The position numbers were made by a program, and so were the translations under genes. A stretch of DNA of 64,000 nt from positions 30,682,166-30,746,165 of the forward strand of contig CAIIXF020000011.1 in assembly GCA_903813345.2 (NCBI GenBank), given 5' to 3'. The DNA is from Owenia fusiformis. Taxonomy: Eukaryota > Annelida > Polychaeta > Sabellida > Oweniidae. A model generated the notes under the pieces. It saw nothing but the letters and a program-made list of their open reading frames with translations. It made no database searches and was not told where the DNA came from. Of the stretch, positions 50,001 through 62,000 are shown piece by piece (position 1 is the stretch's first letter; every line of letters begins with the position of its first letter).

Positions 50001-53000
50001 GCTAGCTTACTATATGCGTTGTGTCAGGCATCAAAAGCAGTGATCTCCCTCTGGTCTTCCCAGGTCTTTTTCTCAACAGTGTGCCGAATTTTAATTTGAC
50101 CCATCTTGCTCAAAATATCGCAATATTTCTGGCAGAATGCAAGATTTTCTACGAATGGGATATAATTTTCAAATTTTCAATAGGCTGCGGCACTCAGTTG
50201 CTTAAAGGCAGAATCTGATCTATAGGGGTGACAAAATTACAAGCAACATGTCTAATTGACCTACCAAGCTATTCCTTACAATATCAAATACAATATCTCC
50301 CAAAAGATTCACAATATGTTATAAATTGGTGAAGTTATAATGATTCAAAGTGCAAAAATGAGTGAAAATGTTTAAATTCTCCCAAATAATAAGAATGGTA
50401 ACCATTCTTATAGAAAAATAATACATTATTGTAAAAATCCAGCTAAGCAGATGCATTTTTTGTGTCTGGTAATTTTTTGGTCAAAACTTTGAAATCAATA
50501 CATAGAATAGATACATGAAATACCTCTAAACATATATATAAATAGTTGACTAGTATCAAGATGTTACACTCTTGTTTTGAGTTTAGGGTAGGGGTGTGAG
50601 CTTGACCAGAGTGATGTCTCATTCTCAAGCATGGGCAGTAGTTAGTTACTTTTGTAGAATAGATATTATACCTTTTAGAGATGGTGATGGTACTTCTTTC
50701 TGTACTTTACAGATGTCAAATCAATACAATCAACAAAATCAAATGGGTTTCTCTTCTACGAGTAGTCATAACTCATCACAACAGTATAATAACTATCAAC
50801 AACAACAACAACACCATTTACAACAACAGTCTCCACAGCAACAATCCAGTCAAACTCAGGTAAGGTCGTCAAGTGCAAAGGTCACTCGGTGCATCTTGGA
50901 TGACCTCCTAATTTGGACTGTAGATGTCTTCAATTGAAACACAAGTTTGAATTTCTGTTGCTTTTTAGATATATACGTGGTAGATATATATATGGTAAAA
51001 CCTGTCTTGAGTGAATATTGCTTGGAAAGGCTCAATGTCTGTTGACATTGAGATATGTTCATATAAAGAAGTTGGGATGACATGGCCAACCAAAAAACTG
51101 AAAGCGTTCACTTCACATCATTTCATTTAGAGAGGTATTCAGGTACACAGGTTTTACTGTATTGTATTTTCACTTGTCAGTGACCTACATGGTAGTACAT
51201 GTATTTTAGAATTCTCTTGATCCCTATAAGTTATCTAGGTGGCACTATATCAATACCCTTTACCTACCTTTTCCAGTAGTTTGATTTCTTGCTTCTTTAA
51301 AAAGAGAGATTCGTCAACACGTACTAATGTAAATGCTTCGACACCAAGGATACCCTTTACCATCCATATAATAATAACCCTAATCTAAACCAATTTACTA
51401 GTCTCCATTTAATAAGTATTCTCGGTGTTCTATTGCTACTAAGGTAGGCCTCATACCAGTCTATAAATGGGTTAATATAATTATCATGAAATTAATGATT
51501 TTACTTGGACTCCAGTAAAACCTGTATATCCAAGCACTTCTTGGTGTGATTTTTGTTCTATCTCCCATTGGCTTCCATGTAATAAATTTGAAGTGTGAAC
51601 ATGCCAATCTTAGAACTTTTGGTTGGTTCCAGTGGTGTTTGGATTAGACAGTTTATATCATGTCCTTGGTACCTTTGTATATCTAGCTAAGTATATGTCT
51701 TTGACCAACATAAATGTATATATCTGTATGGTCTACACTACCTACTTTAGTACTCTTGGCCTACCTTAATATACCTATTTAGACTATCTAAGGATTTGTT
51801 CTTGTCAACCTAATATGTCTACTTTGCCTAACTTTGTATATTTACTGGGTCTACCTATATGAATAGTATTTGGTCTATTTCGTGTATCCACTTGAACTAC
51901 CTTAATTTGTGCCAGTGATGCACTAAAATGTCTAACATTCATTTATGTGAAAAAATGTGAAATTGTATGTAATCTTATGTAACATTGGAAATATAATTTA
52001 TTTCTTCACACAGGGGTTTCACCAGAATTTCTCACAACAGGCTAAATAAATGAAAGCAACAGGCAAAATTAATGGAAATTATAAATTGAACATGAAAAAG
52101 TTAAAAAGTCCCTAAAAACAACAGGCGATTTTGTGAAAACAACCAGTGAAAATCACCTGTTGCCTGCTGTTAATGAATTCCCTGTCACACCAGTATCTTG
52201 CCTTAAAGTTAGTTGTTAACCATGCAACAGTGATATCCCCTGCATTGGTGCAACTGGGTGCACTGCTGCAATGTTCTTGCAAATCTGTTTGCACCTTGTC
52301 ACAAGGATGAAAAGTTGACATATTTTCAACCGGAACAGGTGAGCTAGGAGCTCCTGTGACCTCCTTCCCACTAGAACTCACATCTTCTCACACAGAGAAG
52401 GTGTATGGTGGGAAGAGGGGTGAGGGGGGGGGGTGGTTACAAGGGCTTGTAGCTTGCACCTTTGGGAAGTTACTTGGGAAGTTTACTTTTCTGTTAGTAA
52501 TACTATAGCATTGTATTTAAGTTCATATTGGCCTTCTCTCGGGTCATTTATTTTACCTTGTTTACCTTGATGCAAGTTGAATTCATCATTTAAACTCTAT
52601 TCTATAATAAGCAATGAAAAACCTAAGATGGACTTAATCCAAGAACTCATTTTTATGTCGGCACAAGAAGTGGTGACATATTATTATATTCTTAACTTTT
52701 GTGGCGGTTGGTGTTCAGTGTTTGTAACAAATGGCAGGTGGGGGCATTCTGCACATAGGTGCCTTTTAATGCATGCTTTTGCTTGGCTTATGCACTCACA
52801 TTCAATTTATTTTGCAAAAAATTTGTTTTCATTTCAACTGCTTTTTCCTACAGTGCCTTGATTATTCAATTGATACGAAGATGCCAATTCCATGCCATAA
52901 AATGCTTGACTGAATATTCTGCCATTTCTAAATCAATACAAGAAATGTTTATTTGCTGCAAATAATATTTAAACGCAAACAGCCGCAACTAACGGACATA

Positions 53001-56000
53001 CATAGAATAGACAAAGATGTTGAGATGGTTACAGGGATTGATTGTAGAAAATATGTTTAAATTGTGGTCTTTCTCTAAAATGTCCTTATTTTGTAGTACG
53101 AAATAGACATCCATAAAATATGATTCAAATTTAGGTAAAAATTTGTAGGTTTAGATGGGAATCAAAGTGCAAATTTGGAAGTCACTCAGTTGTGTTTTGA
53201 CATTCAGTGAAGCGTGAATTGTAGATTTAGTGATATGAACTGTCGTAACATAATGTCAAGGTATTTCATTTTTAGAGTAACATGAATTTACAATGTTAAC
53301 GATATTGATAGTGAAGTAAAAGTCCTAGATAAAATGGATCAAATCATCCAAATTGCGGAATATTATTGAAAAATGTGTTTCTAAGATGGATAATATATTT
53401 TACTTCATTTTCTGTTCACCCTTTTCATAAAACATTAACTGATTAAAAACTTATTGATACATCGTCTAGTTCCACGTAGCATTGATATACAACCAAATAC
53501 GAGAGTCAATCTGAACGCTCACACAATTTGGATTTGGATTCTTATTCAGTATTCTATACACCCCAAGTTCCCTTGTCTCAATAACACAAAAGTATACTAC
53601 ATTTTATGTTTTGTCATCTTTCTTGATATATCATTTTCACCTGCCAGAAATATATGTATTGTTGAAATCTTTAGTAACTGTGTTTTAACTGTTTTTATAA
53701 CTGTGTTCAGAGTTGTTGTCAGAGTTTGTAACAAATTGTGTTCCAAACACTGACATCAACTTACCAGGTAGAGATATTTTGTCATGTTTATGCCTTGCTT
53801 TTCCTGTTATATAATTTTCATATTAAATATCACTCATATTAAGAGGTTGTATATTGTATTTAACATAATGATTGTTTTATTTTAGGGGTTTAATTCAACA
53901 CGTCCACCGAGCCAATGGAACGGAGGAACGAGCACCAGTAGCGCCCCCACATCCAATACTAACTCTAATTCCAATTCGCAAGATAGCACTGACTTACCTG
54001 TGAGTATAGCTTCTCTATGGTCTCTTTAAGTGAAGTGAAATATTTGTGAAATCAGCCTCTTCTTTAGAATGTCTCTCAAGGTGGTAATAAAGAATGAAGT
54101 TAACGTCATTATGGTTTAACCCCCTCCTCTTAAAAAATTAAAGTTTAGAATTAATTCACATTACCTACATATTCAGAGGCTTTCTTTCTACCAAAATTAA
54201 CCTTTCTTCACTAACTGTTGACATTTTTGTTTTCACTTGAAATCTTGGAAGTATCATATGGATAAAACCTGTTTTCCATGAGGCAAAGACAATAATCTGA
54301 AATAATGGTACTGCACCATACATTAAGAGTATGGTGCCTAGCGGTACTTTAAGAGTATGGTGTCGTACAGTGTTCATGGTACCGTATAGTATTGTTTGAG
54401 TCTGTGGTACTTTACGCTCGTACAGTATTGTTAGGGATGGCGTCTGTATTTCCTGTATTAATAGCGAAGATATATTTTGAGAATCTGAGTGCTTATTAGG
54501 GATTCATATAGGTATAATGAAATCCCAGGAGTGGTGCTTATGGTTCATCTCTTACATGCTTTAGTTTAATTGTAAAAATCTATCAAATCATTATAATTTT
54601 GATAATTCAGCGTCCTCCTAGTTATTTATGTTATCTGCAAATGAAATTTGTGAATTCTGCAAGAAAAAGGGTCAATTCTATGTGAGCGTTTTTTTTGTCA
54701 AAAAATGAGTAAAACAAGTTTTTTCAAAAATGAAGAGCTAGGTATGTTGCCAATACATAGAAACGAGGGTAGAACCATAACTTATTTTTGCTTTTGGGTG
54801 GAATTTTTACAGAAATATACCTGTTGATATCGGAAAATTAGCGAGGTAATGTAGATTAGTCATCAAATTTTGTATATTTGAAAATGGGTCAGTTCTGCTT
54901 ATTCAATCATAATTAAGATTCTGCAACTCTGGGAGGGGGTGGGGGCAAGGCTAAATCCTGTGTAAAATCAAAACTCAAAGGAGTGTTATATGAAAGGTTT
55001 TGACCTGCTATTGATTTGTGTTCCAATTAGATGGACAGGTTAATAATACATTTACAAGGTAACTGAGTACATATTTACGGCCATAACATGATGTGACATG
55101 GGTTTCATTAGAATTATGGCAACAGGAAAAATGAACAGCAACAACAGGCAAATTCAAATTGTTGAAAATGTTAAGTTTAACAACTCAGTAAAATCACACC
55201 AGAATAAATGGCTTGGGAGGGGGGGGGGTTCTAAAGATTCCACATAGTTTCCTGAATTATCTCAATAACAGTTACACAAGGAGTTGTGGTCTAAAGAGGG
55301 AATTCAAAGGGCTTGGTGCAAGACTTCGTGATTATCATGACTTGTGATGAAATACACCAAAAAGGCAGATGTAAATAAGCATGAGGGCTTGTATACTAAA
55401 AGTATATCGCCTACACGAGTAATATGAACACTTCCTGTGTTACAAAATATATTCTCTTTTTTTTATATATTATACAAAAGTCTTGCTTCAAGCTTACTCC
55501 TCTTCCAACTAACACATTCTAACACAATGTTTATATCTATATACATATATTTAAAGGTGGGAAGGGGCAGAATCTTTATAGGATATGAGAATAAAGATAT
55601 GTCCCTCCGCAAATTATTGTTAATTTTTCCCCCTCTCTTTTGGACAGCATTTGTTGATTCAGCTTAACAAATTCAATAAAAGTTTTATAATAATCACTAT
55701 TTATAGATAGTATAATAGATCAAGATTTAATTCATAATGGAAATAAGTCATAGCCTGTTCAATTTCTAGTTTTATTTCTATCCCCCATTGTTCGCTTTCA
55801 ATTAAATATGTTGTTAAAATTCCATTCATTGTTTGTTAATAGTTAATGTGGAACTGTGAGAAAATTGTAAAACAATGATTGTATTGTCACAATATACATT
55901 GTGAGGTCCTTAACACAATAAGTAAATGACTTTTTAGACCACAATCACAAGTTTCGCAAATCTCTTCTTACATTTATAATTTCACATTCAAGGCAACCAT

Positions 56001-59000
56001 TGCTTCAGTATTCAATCCAGTATACGTATAGAGCCATATTGCTGAATGCCTGCTATTACAGTGTGGTTCTATGCCTATATACTGTATACTGTACTGTGTA
56101 TACCAGATTACTCATTACTTCATTCAGAATCAATAAACCCTACATGCATACAATCACATTTTCCAGTGTTCCCAAACTACGAAACTTTTCTCTAACTTTG
56201 TGTATGCCTTCATGGAAGTGTTCCCTGCATCTGTGGTAAAAATCAGCCCTTAGTTTGAGGGTTAAACCAATGAGAAGTTATAAAAATTACAAGGGTTTGA
56301 CCCTTTTGGCATTTCACCAATATGAAAACACAATGTTAATGTGCAGTTTTTGTTAATCACGTTAACAAGTTGAAAATGGGAAAATTTCTTAACCAAAACA
56401 TCACTTGGCATAACCAAGTAGGATTGATGAAGGTTTCCACTCACATCTCTTATTTATTGATGAGAAAATTACGATTATTTAAAGCTGAAAAAATGCCATC
56501 TAGTGAGTAGAGCTGGAACTAGATAGCTCTGTAGTGTGCGTCTCACATTGATTGCAAGCCTACATATACACAGCTAGGTCAGTGAGATTCCCTTTACATA
56601 AACCATACTTGAAATGTTAACAGAACATTGGCTTAAAAACGAGCAATTTTGCTACTTTTTCAAGTCAGTTTTGACCAATTCTTTCTTCACTGTCTCTCCA
56701 GTTTCAAATACCAGATGAATCATAGAACATGTCAACATTTTCTTTGTTTACATATCCTTTGTTTAGGGTCATACTAATTAACTCGGCTATTACCAAGAAA
56801 AACAAAACTTACCAACAAGAGTTATAAGATACAGAGGAAGGAGAAGTGAATGTGAATAAAGGACAACTGAATTTCTTTCTAAGCAGACGAAAAGAAGTAA
56901 TTTACTTTAAGTTCTATTGATCTATAAGATAATTAGGAGCAAGTCACATGGGGAAGATATTCTATATCCAAGCAAGTTCTTACTGAAACTAACTACCTAG
57001 CGAGGGGCATATGTAGAAAGTTTGCCATTTTCCAGTAGATGTGTTTACTAATCAGGATTAGCATTGGCATAAAAGCGGTAATTTTGAAATGTGTTTCCAC
57101 AAAAATATCACTCGGCTCAGTGCTTATTGAATACAATGTAAACAGCAGGCGTACAAAGGTTGGAGATATCAGCCGGGACTACTTTATGCAAATGAAGCTA
57201 GGAGGCTTATAAATAAAGCATTATATATGCTAGGCAAATGAAAGCCTGTGTAATAATACGCTGGCACAGGGCAATCCAAGCAGTAACAACTTTAGTAGCT
57301 GAATCCATTTCATTTTCTCATACCAACAATTCTCAATAATTTCTAATCAACATCTTTTGAACTGTTTATGAAGAGTTTTTTTTATGTTAGTGTGAAGACG
57401 AGTGGAAAGGTGGAGTGAATGTTACCTAGAGGCTGACAGCTGTAATAGTGTAATATTCCTATAATGGATGCATGTGTACAGTGTTGGCTCTATTCAGCAT
57501 ATACACCCATGTATTAGCACACAGCACTCTCATATAGGCATGTGCGCTCAGCCTTTAGCAATTGATAAAAACCTTTGAAAGACTAATCCAAGACGCAGGA
57601 CAAAATTAGAAGGTGAGTAGATTACTTTCATGAAAAGAAATTAACAAAAAAATCAATCGGACAAAGGAGAAAAAGCGAGAAAAATCGTAAAAAGTTTGCA
57701 GACAAGTTGACCTGAGTTATATTAGAGTTAAAGGAAGGATGGATCGATAGTGAAATAAAAAATGTGGAGGGGGTTATATGACTGATAGTGCTTAGTGACT
57801 ATCAGTAGTTCAGATATTTGTTTGATTTTAAAGTTAAATTTTAACCATCAAACAACTTTTGGGGAGTTAAGGTGAAGGAAAGGTTAGACTTAAGATTGAT
57901 ATATATGATCAGAACATAGACTTTGTGAGCAAGTATTGATATAACTACTAATAACTCTTCAACGCAGCTAATGAAATTCAGGTATTTTGTAAATGACACA
58001 AGCATGTTTTGCAGTAGAACGTGTTGATTTTGTTGTGAACAAAATCAAAGTACTTTTATTGAGACGCGTTGACCTTATGCGGTAGGTTTTGAAATGGGTC
58101 CATTGTGAATGATGATCTTGTTTCGTAGATGGTGTGCAACTTTTGTTCTTTCACTGTTCATGCTGTTAAAAATGTTTCGTCTTGAGGGGGACCTACTCAA
58201 TCAAGTTTTCTCGTCGATACATTCAGAATTTAAAATGCCATAATTTAGAAATTTATTTTTATAACTTTTGAAATTTAACTCAAATTACATTTGTGGCTAC
58301 CCTAAGAATAGAAAAATAACTAAATGTGTTCATATTGTGTTTTAGTTTTTCATTTTAAAAGAAGTGCTCATTAACTAATATTCAACGAGAATTGAAAAAT
58401 ATATCAAAGGAACGAAAGAAAGCATGAAATGATTGCAGGCTTAAATTAATGTATCTAATTATTTTCTCTAATTTACATACAAGTGATATGAGCTTTGTAG
58501 CAGCACATGGCATACTTTGAAATATCTTTATCATTACTAAAATCATTACGCTTCTAGTAAACCACTGTGTATCCGATAAATACGGGTAATTAATTGATAG
58601 GTAGTTATACATGCATCAGATCGTAAAAAAGACAACTGAATTATGATTACGCAGTACATGTATACTATACTTATTTGATTCTGGACAATTGTTTGATTCA
58701 TTATACTCAGTGATTTATTAGGCGAGTTAATATCACTGACTTATGGATTAGATTTAATTTCTCAGGTGTATCTGAATGAAGTTAAATCTCAATGTTTATT
58801 CTGAGCATATAAGAATTAAGCATTGTTATTATTATGTACTGTAGTTATTATAACGTGAAAGATATAGCGAAAAATTACCAAATTACCGTCTCGTTTTATG
58901 ATTTTGACTATAATTCGTTATTCGCTATAGTTTGTTCCCGCTTCAATTTCTGCTTCTACAGTATATTTCAATATAGTTCATAATTTTGATGTTTGTCATT

Positions 59001-62000
59001 ACATTATGGTCATTCGTAGGTGGGATATGTGTTAATTATGTTATCAGTTTGCCACAAAACTGTTAGTAAATAAGTACAGCTTGTGTATAAAATTAATATC
59101 CTGTTCTCTTTATATGAAGTAAATATGATGTTGAGCTTTTAGTTCATCATTCTGTTGATAGGGGTCACTACTATCTAGGTGGCTGTACATTTGACAAATC
59201 TTATAGTTTTTCAGCCTTATTTGAGACAAGATTGGCAAAACGGGAATGGAACATTTCATTATATTTTGTTAACCCCCAGAAATATCACCATTTTGGGCTT
59301 TTTCTTAACCTTGAAACTGCTATTGAATTCGTTGCTGTATTATAGAAAACTATGTCTATGTGCAGCATATTTTTGCCACTTATAATAACCTGAGATTTTT
59401 TATTTGTGATGTATATTTTGTGATTCTATTTTCATTGTTTTTAGAAATGCAATCATAAATATATATTGCTGGATTTTTTAATAGAAAAGGAATCTTTTGA
59501 TTTCCATATGAATCATAATCAAAAATCAAATGCTCATTTTATCTAATCATTAAGTATCTTTATGTGATTGTAAGCTTTGGTCAATGCTAAATTATACTGT
59601 TTTACATTCTGTAGTATTTTATTTGTTTGTAAACAGAAGCACATGGCTTGCCAATAAACCTTCATATGCCTCACAAATCTCTGACTTTTCTAATTTATAA
59701 TCAACTAAAACTTGACAGGCTATTATTCAATATCGCTGTTCAAGGCCACCTTGAGTACACATTAACTGATACACCTCATAAACCTACATTTCTCTGAATG
59801 GCAAACAGCTGATGAAAGGTGATGAGTTAATCATAGTATGTTTCCTTTCAATAATAAATAAGCATTAACAGTTATTGTGTGATGTTGATATTTGGGTTAA
59901 GTGCAATCCATTGATCTTGAATTATGTCTGTATATAGTCCAACCCATTGTTAACTATTTCAAGCTGAAAATACCTGATTAGTTTACTGTTGAATCATCTT
60001 AGAAATTGATAGCTTAAATCTGAAATCTAATCACTAAAGGGTTAAAGGCCTGCTAAATGTAATCTGGTAAAAATCTATAAGTTTGTTTACAAGGGGTCTT
60101 ATTAACCTTAAGTGATAATGACTTCTTTAACCAATATGTTCCCATCAAAGAGCTCATTATTCAGTCATAGGGAACTGTTGATGAATGTCTATCGGTTAAG
60201 TCCCATAAATATAACAGGTTTCCTGGTCTACTCTGTTGACTTGGCTATCAAAAGAAAAATTATTGCAGCTTGTTTCCGCATATCTTGGCTGCATTATCTG
60301 CTCAAGTATACCTCTTACACCGATGCAACATTTAGGGAAATGAGGAATGTATCCTAAAGTGTTTCAGTAAATTCAGTTAAAGATCAAAAAAGATGTATTT
60401 TTTAAATCTTGAAAGTTACAAGAGCATTTAGTTTAACAATGTTTTAACAAAAAGAATGATAGGATGAATGGATATATAATTGTCAAATAATTGAAACTAA
60501 TTCATTGATTCTCTTTCTTTATCATTGACACTGTAGGGATAATGAGCTTAATTGAAGTTTTTTGATAGGAATCGAGATAAAAAGTGACATTGATTGGTTG
60601 ATTGACGTGTTGACTAACATTAAACTGTCAAGTTGAGTTAATTTTAAAACATTCAGTTTGAAATCGCTGACATCCTTTGTGTTGCAAAAGGTTTTCAAAA
60701 TGCACTTACACGTTTAATACATGGAACACTTTATATCACAGATACTAGAATCATCCAGGCAAAAAAGTGAAATTATGCAGCAAAAACACACCAAATTATG
60801 CAGGGGGAAATGCAAATTTTGCAACCTGATACTACGAAAATTCCAAAAATCAGTATTTCAAGTTATAAAAGCCTTCTTTATTTAATTTTGTGATAGCATT
60901 GACTCCATCTCACCATATGTATCGCCATACCAGAAATGAATAATAATACTAAAGTTCAAACTTTTTTGAGTTTTTATGTTAAGTTCCTATTTACTTAAAA
61001 TTTATGAAGATGATGAAGCAATGAAACATTAGCTAAATGCTTCTTTCCCAGAATTGTCAAATAAGCAGTAAAATTGTGAGATGCATGCACAACATTAATT
61101 GAATAAACCTGATTGGTTGATTATCCTGAGTGAAGACTGAAGATGTATCATTTCAGAAAACCTTGAACTGAGCATTGTAATTGTACTTTCTTGGACAGGA
61201 TAATGAAACTTAACACAATTTGTTTGATTTGCAACAGGAATGTCATGTTATTAACAGTAGATTAGGTACACATTTTAGAAAATACATTTACAACGACACA
61301 GGATGGGACTTTGTGTTCATATTATTGCAGCATCAGATGGTTCAACCATAACCAAACAAATTAATATATATATATTAAAGCAGACCCCAATACAATGAAC
61401 AATGATTTGTGTGTTCCAGGAGCTATCAGGCAGATTAGATGATCTAGGAGACCGAAGTGGTGCCCCTACTTCTACAAATACTACATCCAGCAATCCCGCA
61501 CCCCCAAGATCAGCACCCTCACCCGCAGGATCAGCGGGCTCACGATCAAACACACCTGCATCCACAACAGGTAATAATAATGACGAGAGCTTTTTATCGT
61601 ATCTAAAAAGTGCTTTATCGTCATTGTCTTGTGCTGCTTGGTATGTTTGCGGGTGGGCACCACATAAATCTTGTCTTGAAAATTACTTGTATGTTAAACT
61701 TGAAATTTTTACACAAGCAAACAAGTAGAGTACATGTAGTTCCAAAATCTGATTAGGTTTTGAGCATGCTAGGTAAATTACATGATGATGGCCAATTTGC
61801 TCTTCAAAGTGAGATATTTATCACTGTATGCCTTGTTGTATTTATGCTGAATACTGTTGCAATTGCAAATATCTAGTAATTAATTGTAACAAATCGATAC
61901 AATACTTTAAACTGTATTTATTTATTTTGTTAGATTATCTGGAACTGTTTCTAATTCTCAATTAATTTACATCAAAATAACATTACAATATGTATGCTTG

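Larger units (their letters stand above)
50860..53885. other. ARID1 intron 3
   Basis: It holds a CAGGGG MITE (52011-52184) and an inverted copy of the 105-bp dispersed repeat (52656-52757). The remainder shows nothing I can name. Confidence 0.5.
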
